Part shown: one piece after another, positions 33,217 to 45,200 of the stretch
Layout of the letters: every line of letters begins with the position of its first letter
Numbering within the stretch: position 1 is the first letter of the stretch
Source of the DNA: Limnomonas spitsbergensis
Lineage: Eukaryota > Chlorophyta > Chlorophyceae > Chlamydomonadales
NCBI GenBank assembly: GCA_037349105.1
Contig: JAYJMM010000089.1
Span: forward strand, 1,426,001 to 1,490,000
Direction: 5' to 3'
Length of the DNA stretch: 64,000 nucleotides
Program-made: the position numbers and the translations under genes
The notes under the pieces: model-generated
Database searches by the model: none
What the model saw: the letters and a program-made list of their open reading frames with translations, nothing else
Told to the model about the DNA's origin: nothing

Positions 33217-33835
33217 TTCCCGTTTTGTTTCCTGTGTCCCCCCTGGCCCTGTCGAAAAATACTTTGGGTGGTAGCGTGAACTTTGTAACAACAGCTCCCT
33301 GCCTGGGCATTGGGGTTGTTCCTGAAGGCCGGCCTGGATCCCCAGCCCTGGAGTTGCATTGGGTAGGCAAGACTGGTGGATCTCTCTTCTGCAAACAATG
33401 CTGCATGGGTTGTCTGGGCAGGCATAGTATATCCTGGTACATGGACACTTCTTGTCGCCTGGCCTGTCGACCTATGGCCCACATTTCAGTTGTTTTGAAC
33501 TGCAAATCAGTCCTGCCAGCCATTCCTCATCTGCCTCCGCCTGAGACCACCTTTGCACCCATGCACACAGATGCCTCCCGTGCAGCGCCTGCATGCGTTC
33601 AGAGCGGCAGTAGCAAAGGAGGAGGGCAGCACTGTTCATGTTTGTCGCCGAGCGTGGGAGTAAATGAAGCACCGCTTGAGTCCACATCCTCGTCAATATT
33701 GTCGAGGGGTAGCAGCCACGAGAACAACCCAGAATGCCACAACTGTTTCAAAGGATGCAACGAAGGATGCAGGTCCTCTGGTTGCAGGGGTCCAAGCCCA
33801 GGCCGAGGCAGCATGGAAATGCAGGAAGACCAGCA

Positions 33836-34009
33836 AGCGTCCACCTCCTCAACGCCCTTGTTGAGGCAGCGTAGGACCCAGTCACGGGCGGTGGGCATGA
33901 CGTAAAGCTCGGATGCGCTTTGAAGTTCCTGAATCATGGCGCATTCATACACATAGCGCAAACTTAAATTCGCACCGACTTCAACAAGAATTTGGCCATC
34001 GGAGGGCAA
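33836..34009 (-). CDS. Possible exon of an unknown minus-strand gene
   Basis: The minus frame reads DGQILVEVGANLSLRYVYEC, then AMIQELQSASELYVMPTARD and WVLRCLNKGVEEVDACW, which has a protein-like composition. An acceptor-like TTTAAG lies before LRYVYEC. In D1 the same frame is destroyed by a 64-bp duplication at 12,520-12,610. I recognise no family and no neighbouring exon. Confidence 0.25.
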
Positions 34010-34527
34010 TAAATGCCCAGGGAGGGGGATAGACCATGGGAAAGGTCCAATGTGAAAAGACAGGTGTCTTCCACTACTCTCATAGAGCTAATAATACTTT
34101 GTGTAGAACAGAGCATACCCCATGGGCCCTTCTGTACGTCCAACCGCATGGGGCTGGTGGGAGATGAGCAAACTCAATGCCAGCTACCATGCCCAGCCAG
34201 GACCATGGTGCAGCCATGCCACCCTCTTGTGCAAGGGAGGCAGATACATGGACACCGGCGATGTAGATAGGGTGAGAGAGAATATTGTTTGAGCTTTCGA
34301 TCCCTCAACCTTCAGATATGTATGCCACAAAGTGCAGAAGTGTTGTACCATACGGTATATGTGTGAGTGTTTGACAGCTCGCTCAGAATTGGATGCACTT
34401 CACGGTTAGTCATGTTTGTCAGCAGCTCAACTGCTCTTTTTTGTGTGGGTTTAGTGGGTTCCTAGGCCTTTCCTTTCATTCCCTTGTGTGAGGTCATCAG
34501 GGTCCTCCACAGTTGTTTCTTTTTGTC

Positions 34528-35284
34528 TTAACTCTGATTTTTTGGTATTTGTATCATGTTTCTGCCTAACAATCTGAGGGATAATGGCAGCTCAGCGGCC
34601 AGCCTCCTGGTTGTAATTCCCATGAAATAAAAGTATGCGAAGTTACTAGGTTGGAAGACGTGCAACACAAAATGTTCACTTATCATTCAAGCGGGGGCAC
34701 CATACTCGGAACATCTTGTGTTCCACTAGACACATGGATGCCCAGTCGTTTTATAGCCCCATCCACAAATTGATGACCGGTTGTGGAGCAGCACCTCACT
34801 TATCCCGCAGACAGGGGTGTCAGGATTGTGGGAGGCCATGGTTTTGTGCAACTTAGTAGTTGAGTTATTGAAGGCTCTTTTCTTCAGGTGCAAGGGATAC
34901 GGTTTGCCTAACCTTTATGTTCTTGTTGTTTGGTGGGTGGACATGTTATGCTTTCTTTCCTCTTGTGCCTTCACCCTTCACTTTCCTAGCTGCCTTTTTG
35001 TTTGCCGACGTGGCCGAGCCTCATTTCAGCATGGCTCAGAGGGTTAACGTCATAAACTTATCCAATATGCTTGGATAGACATTCCAAGAATGGTGAGTGT
35101 CGTAAGGGACAGCGTTAGATTCTAACGCGTTAGCGGGTTTCAGGGTCCGGAGGGGCGCGTTGGGCGAGGAAGAGTGACGGACTTCTAAGGAATGCACCCG
35201 AATATGTTCCTGAAGGCTAACGGCTAAGGCTAAGTTGCCGCTCTTGCGTCGCACTCAGAGCAGAACATTTGTTTCCTTGAAGCC
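34528..35284. other. Segment present in D2 but missing from D1
   Basis: D1 and D2 agree up to TGTTTCTTTTTGTCT and again from a C-rich tract before TCAGTCTACCGTA. D2 has about 760 bases in between. It includes a dispersed-element terminus at 34,995-35,065 (GTGGCCGAGCCTCATTTCAG, then GGTTAACGTCATAAAC) and an inverted copy of the GGGTTTCAGGGTCCGGAGGG word at 35,135. The simplest reading is a deletion in D1. Confidence 0.6.
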
Positions 35285-36080
35285 CGTGTCTCAGACCCCC
35301 CCTCCCTCAGTCTACCGTATTCCGAGTCCATGACTCCTCATGACATGTTCATTTCACATGCGTTTCCGCCAATTTGCTTTCTCCCTCGTTGTGACGGGAC
35401 ATGCGCAAGAGGTCCACATTACTCACGTTGGGTTGTAATGATGGTGAAACATCACGCAATGTCCATTGAAGGGTGCTTCAACTACACTTCTAACCCGGCA
35501 TGCGCCGTGCGAGCATTATACATGTTCTTACAGTCAAGTTGCTTCCTCCCCGCATTGCATGTCATGCTACCCACGCGGACTTTCTCGATACTGTTGGCAG
35601 AGAAGGTTGTGGCCTCGACTTCTGGAGGTACACGTGGACTTCTATCTGGGTAGATCTTGGGCGATGGTGGCCCAAGAGCATTTGGTGATGTGTCGTTATT
35701 GAGCAACTACATTGGACTGATGACGGCTTTGATAACTCAATTGGCTTCCTTGTAGCCAAAAGGAAGGCTGTATGGACGGTTTGTAAATGGTGGTGGTGGT
35801 TTGAGGCAAAATACAGAGTTTCGTTTTATTAGATATGTCTTTGATAAGGGCAAAATAACGGTATTCCTGTGAACTTATAATGGCTCTCTGTCATTGGTCG
35901 ACGGATTCATGGCGATATTGCTGGGGATGGACCTTGTCATGGCACTCAGTCAGTGGTCAGCTCAAAAGACTTTGCTAATTGGAAATGATTTGGTATGCCA
36001 TCTGTCGGTGTGACGGCCTTCTGGCCGGTCCTTTGGCATGTTGCCTCTTGAACAACGGGATATGTCAACAATTTCCATTA
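35285..36080. other. Block D2 distal part, no firm gene
   Basis: The plus frame 35,330-35,653 (MFISHAFPPICFLPRC, FNYTSNPACAVRALYMFLQS) is also open in D1 at 13,233-13,559. Because the blocks are nearly identical this is weak evidence. No motif is seen. Confidence 0.25.
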
Positions 36081-36240
36081 TGACGTTACACCTCTGGGCC
36101 ATGCTCAAAAAGGCTCGGCCGCGAGGGCGCCGAACTTATGGGTTGAGAGGATAGAATAAAACAAACATCAGGGGGCAAGAATAAGAAAAAAAATAGGAAA
36201 GGCGGAGACAAAAGTGAAGGGACAAACACAACCTCAGCTT
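36080..36240 (-). repeat. Dispersed pyrimidine-rich element, inverted copy
   Basis: GACGTTACACCTCTGGGCCA, then GCTCAAAAAGGCTCGGCCGC, with a purine-rich tail, as at 13,980-14,130. Confidence 0.75.
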
Positions 36241-36575
36241 GCCCTCTTGAGAGACTCAACCGGAAATTGAGGGACCGTAAGCTACCATACAGAAGACAAC
36301 TGACACCCACTCAAATGATACCCAAAGGTTGAAGGATCGAACCAATCAAACGATCCTCACTTTCCCCGTGTTGTCTAGATCTCCGGGTTCCATGCTGGCT
36401 AATCCATGCCCCCTCACGTAAGTAGGTTGGGCTAGGGGGACATGGATGGTAGCATACTTGCATCATGGCTATGCATGCATGGTAGATGACATTGCTTACG
36501 CATCCCCTAGCTACCAGCCCCATGAGGCCGAGCCAGCAGACAGGAAATTATCATGGAAATAACAGGAAGCACTGA

Positions 36576-36860
36576 CTAAAATTTGAAAAGTGCATCGACC
36601 ACGAAAGGGAGGATGAATGGGACCACGTAGTCCTTAAACAAGGTGAAAATAGCTAAGGAAAGAAAGTTAGACTGCATGGCGTCAACGTATGCTGACGTGT
36701 CTTGCTTCTTATCAACATCCTGGAGGGTGTCCTTGTAGAAGTACAGCTTGGCCGACGAATATCCCAACACGCAGGCGATGACGGCCCTGTGCATTGCAAT
36801 AACAGACTTGTTATCAACGTCCAGTCTGGATATTAATATATTAAGCACGATGCTGAGAAA
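36576..36860 (-). CDS. Probable last exon of an unknown minus-strand gene
   Basis: An acceptor-like TTTTCTCAG on the minus strand is followed by an open frame: IVLNILISRLDVDNKSVIAM, a middle part VLGYSSAKLYFYKDTLQDVD, and a hydrophobic C-terminus LFKDYVVPFILPFVVDALFK, ending in a stop at about 36,576. The end could be a membrane segment. It is arranged head to head with the first OTU-like gene. No family recognised and no upstream exon placed. Confidence 0.3.
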   Translation of the reverse strand, partial: FLSIVLNILISRLDVDNKSVIAMHRAVIACVLGYSSAKLYFYKDTLQDVDKKQDTSAYVDAMQSNFLSLAIFTLFKDYVVPFILPFVVDALFKF

Positions 36861-36899
36861 AGGGTGTTTCGTATTGTTTTGGTGTCATACCAGTACCTA

Positions 36900-37325
36900 G
36901 CTCTTCAGTCATCAAACTACTGCAAGTATACGGTATCTGTTTGAAATAGGAGTTCCGTATCTTTTTTGTTACGGGGTTGATGGTTCGGTAGGCGTAGATT
37001 GAGCGTTACGGAGTGGAGTCGTAACATATTGTTACGGACGGATTCCGTAGTGGGTAGTCAGCATTGATGGATGTGTTTGCTTGGATGATATTGTCGTATG
37101 CTTTAGGATGAGGTTTTGCGGGATTCGTAACTGGTCGTAGTGGCCGGCCAGCATTGTTTGGTGCGTGCGCTTGGAGCAGCTTGACTTATGGTATAGGATT
37201 AGGTTTTCATGGAAGGTGGCCGGAAGGTCGTGGCTGTGGGTTCCCATTGCTCTAAGAGCACGGCTATTTTTTTGGGCAGCTGGATTCTTCCATCGTTTTC
37301 ATAATATAATCAGGTCCTATTTACA
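36900..37325 (+). promoter_or_regulatory. Candidate promoter region of OTU-like gene 1
   Basis: GTTACGG occurs at about 36,969, 36,997 (as CGTTACGG) and 37,032, with CCGTA words beside them. An imperfect direct repeat of roughly 95 bp spans 37,045-37,220 (AGCATTG...TTGG and TAGGATTAGGTTTT/TAGGATGAGGTTTT pairs). CCGTAT words also recur before gene 2. Function is inferred only from position. Confidence 0.3.
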
Positions 37326-40300
37326 ATGCCGCTAAAGCCTCTTCGTCTGAATTTTACGGCTTTATGCCAAAAGTTGACGCCGGCCGCGAAGGCACGCAGA
37401 TTTTCTGCGACTGCCCCTCCTGGTGAGGTTCAGCAAACGTGCGGCACGGTGCACGGGATCGGTCGTTTCTCCAGAGTGGAGGAGTGTAGCAAGGCCGTCA
37501 GCGATGTGTTTATCCGTCCATTCGTAACCAGCGACGTGAGTTTGAGTAGATAGCAGCTACGTCTTTTGTGCCGTCGTTTAGAAATAACGCGACGTTATAC
37601 CCCTGCGTGTTATTCGCGTGGCATGAAATGCATTTCATGCACGTGATTCGTGTGGGTCCGTGTCATGTTAACTGCCCGCGTGATGCCTCGCCTGTTTCGT
37701 TGTTTAGTTTTAGGAACTAGTGTCCGGACAGAAGTGCAGTTATGACAGTATTTTTTGTTCTTTATTACAGGAACATGTTCTGAGCGGAGCCGTGGCTGTT
37801 GGCCTGCCTGTGTCCGACCTATCCTGCTCGAACAACACTGTTGGTCACGTGTGTGCGCTGTATGGGACCGATGTCTTCGACGTGTCTGGTGCGGATATGA
37901 ATTGCCTCATGGAGGCTTTGCTTACGTCGCCCAAGGTCGCGTCGTTCAAGGACATCGCTGCCAGTGAGTATTTAATGCTAACTGTCCCTGGCTCGCACGT
38001 TTTGCAGACATCATTGCCTTGTGTGTTCAATCTATGCTGGCATTCCTTGGCCTGTGGACTACTAGTTTGGATTTTGACATATGTTCGTACTAATGAGTTG
38101 CGCTGAATGCTGCATGGCGTTTGGTATTTGCATGTGCGATCGTGTTGCACGTATGAATGGTTTTGGATTTCCGATCGCTTTGCCGTGTTCTTGATTTGAT
38201 TCATGCAGGGATAACTTTCCATATTATGGTGCGAAAGGAGCCTCCTCATTGAAATGTGTCTCTCTGCCCGGTATGTTCAGGCTTTAATGTTTCGCCAACA
38301 GCGGCTGGCCTCCGAGCCTTTCTCCTTCACCACGCTAAGGAGCAGGTATCCAACGATTCCCTGTCGAGAATCCAGATGGAGGAGGTCATCAGCGATCTCA
38401 GTGGTGTCGGTGGACAAATGTTGGGACTGAACGTCGTCCGCTGGGCGAGCGTTATGTTCAGCCAGCCCATCGTCGTCTACATCGTGGATGCTGAGGAGGT
38501 GCAAGGAGTTCATGTCTCAGCTCTGGCTGTGATTGGAGAGGAGCAGTGGATGCCGAACACACCCATGCAACATCACTTATGGCTTTGCTGTGGTGCCAAT
38601 CACTACCAGGTATGGCTTTCTGGTTTGCATTGCGGGATGCCTAGGTTGAAATGTAGCAAGAAGGGTTTAGTTTAGTTAGTTCTGCAAATGTATGCAATGC
38701 TGGAAAGTTCAGTGTTATCTGTGGTCCTCAAGATTTGAATGTTTTTGTCCATGCAGAGGTTGAATCCTATCGCGGGTGTGGTGCACACCCTGATGTCAGC
38801 GCAAGCACGGGTAATCGCAGATGGCAGCTTCTTGGAGGCAGTTGTCCAAAGCGGACTGCTGGGAACCTTGGTGTTGCCGCATTGGCTGAAGCACTTTGTA
38901 TGCACGGCGGTGGATCAGGACATGTTCTCCGCAGGTGGGTCCCTATGAAGTACTTAGTATGATGGACACATGTAATGACACTATTGAGTCATGTTTTTAA
39001 ACGCTGATTTAGTAGCATGTTGAACCGGCCCCGACTTTTTTTGTGTTGTTGAAATATGTTGTGGTTACTGCGATTATCGAGCTTTGTACGGCCTAACCTT
39101 TCCCCTATATATTAACATATATATAGGTGTATCCTCTGACGATACGTCTTCAGAAGGCATGCATGACCAAGATGCGTCATCGCCTGCCCGATTGCCTTAT
39201 GGTGAGTACAGTCTGTGGAGGTCCAGGCATGTTTTGAGGCTTTGAGGAAGAATTTGCAGAAGTATCCATTTGGCCTTTATATCTTTTGTTTGACATTAAC
39301 CTTTCATGCAATGATTTATTTCCCCAGTTGATGCTGGCCCTGACTTCTGTCCGTCTGGAAGCGAGGGGGAGAAACAAGGAGGGCATGCGTACCGCAAGGT
39401 GGCAACAACATCTCCAACCGCCTTGCGTGACCCAAGGGGCCATGCAGCGCATGCTGTTCATCTAGGTTTGTTTTATGCTTGTCCATGTTTTGATTGCACT
39501 TTCAAACTATTGGGAAGGGTCTGCACTGCTATACGCAGTTGGGGGGCTCGGTAGTGGGGTTTGGGGGTGGCAGTGTTTTGGAGGGGGGGGCATAACCCTG
39601 GTGGGAAGGTTATATGTGTGGGACATACGGGGTATAGCTGTTACAGCGTGTCTGTGCATGCCAATGGGCTGGAATGGCGGCATATGCGTGGCATAATGGG
39701 GCCACAAGAATATGTGGGGGGTGATAGCAATTTAAGTGGTTGTAATTTGTTGAAAATGTTTTTTTATTGTTCAAGTTTTATGACTTGTTTTAATTGCAGG
39801 TGGCCCTGAAGTCTCTGGCATGTTCTTGGCTGCAAGCGAGGTTCATGACAATTGCCAAGTTAAGAAGGCCAAGGTGGATATGGCATCCTCGCCATCCTTG
39901 AAGACAGCACATGATGTTGCGATGCTTGTCAGCCTGCCAGGTAGGGGTCTGTGGCCAGTTATACACTTGCAAAGTATGCCACACGTTTGTTTTCATTTTC
40001 AATGTATACGATGCACAGTATCTGCTATGAAATGTCTGTTTCATTGGTCATTCTTCCTGATACCTGCTTTGTTCCCGCAGTACCTTGAAATGGTGTTTAT
40101 GTAATTGCAGCAGGAATTAAACCATGCCGTGTGTGATCAAGGATTTAGTATTGCAATATGTTGCATGCTATCCTTCTGCAGGTATTCACAGACTTTTGTT
40201 GCCTCTTGCACTGCTATTATTTGTCAGTCATGTTGCGACTCTAAGTTTGTAATTTGTGTATCCTGCTCTTTCATTTCAGTGCTGGCCAGGCCATTGGTCG

Positions 40301-42125
40301 GCCACGTGTATTCACAGCTCGGTCGCAATGTTTCCGATACTCATGTCAAGGTCGGAACTTCTCCAGAGGTCGTGAATTCTCCCTCGCCGAGGACGCCTGC
40401 TGACCCTGGGAAACACATTGGCCTCAAAGGTAATCATGGGCCTTTACAGTGTACTCAAGTACAATTCATGGGTCGAGGAAGACATGAAAATTTGAGGTCA
40501 TTGTATGTGTGCCTTTGTACAACAGCTGTTGATCCTGTCCTGCCTAAGCTTCCTAGTTCATGGATTTGTTTATGCCCTTGTTCATGCCTGCGACTGTACC
40601 TTATGCATATGTTTTTTAGGGGGACATTTCATGAGAGTATGTTGCTGCAACAATGCCGTACTTACGTTATGCCTCCATGCCTTCACATGTTGCAGAAGCT
40701 CAAGATTGGCTGGAATTACTGACGGGGGATGACTTGAAGGTTGCCACTTGGCAGGTTGGACGCGGTGATGTTGTGTCTGTTTATCGAGACTGGCTCAGGA
40801 CAGGCAAGGCATTTCCGCCAAGTACGGCTGTGCCGTCTTATCGCTTCAAGTACAGAGGCGTCTTATCTGGTGGTGGCTGCGTGTCTCGCCGTCATGGCAG
40901 CGTCAGGAAGTCTGCGAAGCGTGAGTTTTATAATGGGTTACAAGAACGTACTTAACTTGTTTGGCACCAAGTCTAGCAAAACCAGGTCTCAAGAACATTA
41001 CTCGTGGATAACAGAATGTAAGAATTGTCCACATGGAATGTAGTGATGTGATATCCATAAGGTTTCATGTCATTGAATGTGGCGCTTATTCATTCTTTAT
41101 CTGGTTACAATACATATTGTGTTTCTTTGTTTAGGTCCCTGTGAGTGGGATGATGATGATGATGGCTCTTTTGAAGGGGACGCCGACTACGAGGCATCCA
41201 GCCCTCCTGTTTTTGAAGGGCTTGGGGATGTGAGCAAGTACCACCTGCTTGGCGCTGAGGGCAAGAAGTTGGAGGACGAGGTTTCTTGTCGAGCTGATAC
41301 GGCACATGCTGGAAGATGCCTAGCTGGTGATCGCAGCCATGCAGGTAAAATGAGTGGAACGTATGAATTGCTGATGAGTTGTTAATGAATTATGTGTCAC
41401 CTGTTTATTTATCATTGGCTTCTAAGATGGTTAGTGATATACTGTTATTGAGGAATTGGATGGTTCCTTTGATTCAGATTTGTGAGACTCAAACTGTGTT
41501 CGATCGTTCATGTTTGGAATTAACCTGCATGTGATATACATTCTGGCTAACATGAATATCATGTTTTGTTCCATGTTGTAGATTGTTCTCAAGGTTCCTC
41601 CCACCGCCCTCGTGGTGTCCCTGATCGTCCTCGTCCACCCCCCCCTCGGAGCCTTCGAGTGTCCAAGAGTCCATCTGTGAAGAGTTCTGTGGTTTCTAAT
41701 AAGTTGACGCCGATTGACCTGTCCAACAGTCAGCCTGATGCTGGCGCGCCTGTTACGCCGTACATTGTTGGTGCCTTGGATCTGTCTATGGAGAACAGCC
41801 AAGAGGCAGGGTGCCTATCAGGTGCGCTTTATGTTGGATATGAAGTGGTTTTGCATGAACAAATGTGCATGTATGGTATCAGTCTGCAGCGTTATGCTTG
41901 TGTTAGATGTATCATTGTTAAGTTGTGCTTTGCTATTATTTGAAGAGTAGTGGGGTTATTTCTGGGGCAGGGAATGTTCCTTGTCTCATAATATGGTACT
42001 TGAAGGGTAGGGATGTAATGATGCACGGCCTGTCTAATTGGGCCATTGGGGTGGGTCAGGAATTGCTGTATTGCCTGTGTCATGGGAGTCTGGAAAAGGT
42101 GCAGGGTGTGTTTAATGCAGGATAG
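37326..42125 (+). CDS. OTU-like cysteine protease domain protein with low-complexity tail (gene 1)
   Basis: Twelve exons can be joined with consistent phases: 37326-37535, 37771-37963, 38281-38609, 38757-38934, 39127-39201, 39328-39465, 39800-39940, 40280-40429, 40696-40920, 41135-41344, 41582-41821 and 41971-42125 (last one least sure), about 747 residues. Residues about 95-250 fit the OTU fold: VSGADMNCLMEALL (Asp and Cys of the D-x-N-C box), a GLRAFLLHHAKEQ helix, GLNVVRWASVMFSQPIVVYI, then HLWLCCGANHYQ with the His. OTU proteases are cysteine deubiquitinases, or relatives that cut ubiquitin-like chains. The rest is serine-, proline- and acid-rich (CEWDDDDDGSFEGD, RPRPPPPRS), in exons with phase-1 borders, and probably disordered. 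The start at 37326 is the first ATG after an AT-rich leader. It has a close paralogue just downstream. Confidence 0.7.
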
Positions 42126-42129
42126 GACT

Positions 42130-42261
42130 TGGCGTCCTTTATAATTTTAGATGGACTTGGCGTCATTTTTAATGTCTTAAACCGTATATGTATGGCGAAT
42201 CCGTATTTGTATGGCGTATCCGTATTAGCATGGGGAACCGTAATTGGGGTTGCGTGTTAGC
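42130..42261 (+). promoter_or_regulatory. Candidate upstream region of OTU-like gene 2
   Basis: Three spaced repeats of a CCGTATNTGTATGGCG-like word lie at about 42,180-42,240. CCGTA words are shared with the region before gene 1, which suggests but does not show common control. Confidence 0.25.
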
Positions 42262-45200
42262 ATGTTGTGCAGCTTGAGGTGGTCTTGGGAATTCGCTGCT
42301 CTGGCGAACCATATCTGTATGGGAAAAGGGGAAATGGGAAGTCGTAGGCCAGTTGGTTGGCGGTGGTTGGGAAGTTGGGGAGGCTACCTGGGAACTTGTA
42401 AGCGGCTGCGCTTTTGTGTGTGCTGTTTCGGAATGTCATTCTTATCATTTTGGAGGCAGGAGAAGCATGATGAGAAGAAGCAGAGGCAGGATGCGGCGCA
42501 GGCTGGTTTGCAAACAGCCCTGCTGTCGGTGGACCCGTTTGCGCGGGGTGGCATGTATGTGCGTCCCGTTGACGCGCCCTGGTCCGTCGCGTCTACGGCT
42601 GCAGACGATCTGTTGAGGTCGGGGGAGTTTCGGCTATTTGTGCACCCGCACTTGGCGCCAGTGAGTTGGCGGATGGCGTCTGTCTGTGTCGCGTATGCCA
42701 GGGCTCTGTGGTATATTTGGCTGTTATGTGTAGGCTGTTATGAGTCGTGTGTTGTTTGTGCTCGGGTACCTGGGTTGTTCGCATTTGTGTGTGCAGACTT
42801 AGACTGACTGTGGAATGTGCGTACAGGCGGGCTGTCGGCTCCAAGCTGTGATTGTGAAGCGGCTGGATGAGAAGATAGAGGAGTGTTTGGTTCGCACACT
42901 GCCTCTCGATATATACGACGTGTCTGGGAGGAATCACCAGTGCCTTTTGAACGTGCTGCATCGGTTCGCTTATCGGTTGCTGGCCAGCGTGTTTTTCGAG
43001 CCTGACGGTACGTGTAGGGATGGGTCGGTTGGTGAGTCACGTGGCCAGTGCGGTGTGTAGTTTGTCTGCTGCTTGGCGTGATGTAACTCTGCCTTTGCGA
43101 TGGTCGCAGATTTCACCTCTGCAATGACGCTTGCGTCGGCATTGTTAAGGATGGTGCGGTCCTATCGGAAGTTTGTGTCGACGTTTCAGGCTTGCGTGCT
43201 GCCGCGGCATGTGCAGAGCGTGGAGGAAGAGCTGGCTTTGCACGCAGCGGGGCCAATGCTTGGGCAGTCCCTCCCATTTATCAGCGGCGATCTGTTGGTG
43301 ATCCTTCACGAAATGACCGGCATCGATTTCTGCTTGATACAGGCGAGTGGGGGTGGGTAGTGCTTGCTGGTTTGGTGGCGCGTGGCTGGGAAGTGTCGGA
43401 AGCGTGTTGTTGGATGATGTTTCTTGTGTGTCTTGCATGAAGGGGTAATGTGTAATCGTGATGTTGGCTGTGCTGTTCGCCGGTTGCATTGTGAGCGGTA
43501 TTCTGTGTGAACCCTGATTGTTTTGCTGATGGGGCGTTGTTCCTGCTGTGTTGTAGGAGGAAAACAATTTCGACATTGGCACGCTTGGCATTGGTTTGAG
43601 CGTCAATTTGATGCAGAAGGACGCGTTATCAGTACCTGCTTCGATCGACGGCGTGAAGGTGGTCGTTCTTGCTGCGGACACTATAGTGGTGCTGTCTCGG
43701 GCTCAACACTTTGAAGCCTGCTGCGTGCGAGAGGATTTACATCTTGTGGGCCACCAGCATGACTTGGGCGCTGCGGGGTCTTCGCTCGTGGGCATGCTGC
43801 TGCCCGAGTCGTCCATTTTGAGCGCACAAGCCTGGCTCGCGATCGACGCGAATCGTATGGCTCTCCAGGGCTTGCAAGTGGCGTCGGGCGTGACGCCATT
43901 GTCGGGTGCGATGTTCTTGCTGATCGTTGATTTTTGTGTTGCCATGTTGCTGGAGCCATGTCGATGTCTGGTGCTGGTATGTCTGTGTGCTGGCTGTCGG
44001 ACCTGCATGGCCCATGATGTTGGCTTAGTTGGAATGTGCATGGCATTTCCGTGGGTGCTTGGTCTGGCTGGTGCTGGAGGCTGGAGGGATGGACTTGTCT
44101 GCACCCTTTGACTTATGGGTGTGAGTTGCTTGCTCAGGTAGCCTTTTGCTGTCGTCTTCTGGAATGAAGCTTCCGGAGGGCAATGTGCGATGCGATGGAG
44201 GTAGGATGGGCATGTGTGTGCTGTGCTTTGTGACAGCCTAACTGTATGTTGCCAGGTTGTGATGTTGTTTCTGCTTGTAGGTAGAATGTATGTTTTGGAT
44301 TTTGGGTTATGTGTGCAGGTGTCATGGGCTGGAGTGGTGAGCAGTTTTTGGGGCTGTCTGACTTTGGTGTGTGGGCTGTGTCCGGTGCGGTGTCTTGCTG
44401 TAAAATTTCATTGCTGCAATTCTGTTTGTTGCCCGGCTTTGCGCAGAAGATGTGAAATGCTTGTGTTAGGTGGAGTTGTGTTATGTGGAATGGGGTGGCA
44501 GGCTATGGAAGTGGGTGGCCTTGGAATGTTGTTAGCAATTTGTCTGTTTTGCACAGGAAAGCTGCCACCGCCAGTTCCTGGAATGCAGGCTGTGCCAGAT
44601 GGAGGGGGACTGGAAGGAAGTGAGGTGTTCGCACATGCATGCTGTGTTTTGTGTTTGTGTAGCTAAACTGCGGAAGGTTGCGTATAATGATATTTATAAT
44701 GCTTGGGAATGGTTGTGTTGATGTTTGGGATGCTCTGTATGCAGGGGCTATAAACCGAGACATTCGTGGCATTGGCTGGCCAGTGGTGGATTTGTGTGCT
44801 AGTGGCAGACAGCCAGGCGTGGTGTCTTGTTCTGCGGTGTGTGACATGCAGAATAGTCAAGCTCCTGAGTGGCATCCGACTGGTGAGTCTTGCTTGGGGG
44901 TGCGTTGAATGATTTTCACCATATGATTAGGAGGATGTAGTGTTGCTTGCTTGTTACTTGGATTGTGCTGATGTTATTAAGGCTGGTTGATGTGGTATGT
45001 TTCGGCCCTGCATAAAACTGTATGGTGAAGTGTTATGTATGGTTCCTTTGTAGGTGTGGGAAAACGTGTTTCTGGAGGTCAGGTGAAGGATTCAGGTGAT
45101 GGTCCATCAGCTGGCCATTGGAGGTCATGCTCGGGGACTGGACCAGGATGTGGCTGTGATGTGGTTTTGGACACTCAGGAGAGGTCTGATTGGGTTGCCA

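Larger units (their letters stand above)
29977..36312. repeat. Segmental duplication block D2
   Basis: Copy of D1 with a longer 32-bp array and about 760 extra bases at 34,528-35,284. It ends at about 36,312, where unique block X begins. Confidence 0.85.

Noticed and set aside
41101..41310. Bacterial-style single-exon genes in the 37-48 kb region
   Set aside because: The open pieces end at GT donors and start at AG acceptors with consistent phases, so they are exons of longer eukaryotic genes.
42397..42460. An intron (GTAAGC...GGCAG) near the start of OTU-like gene 2
   Set aside because: Donor and acceptor phases do not agree: splicing would put a stop directly after the junction. The N-terminus is left unresolved instead.
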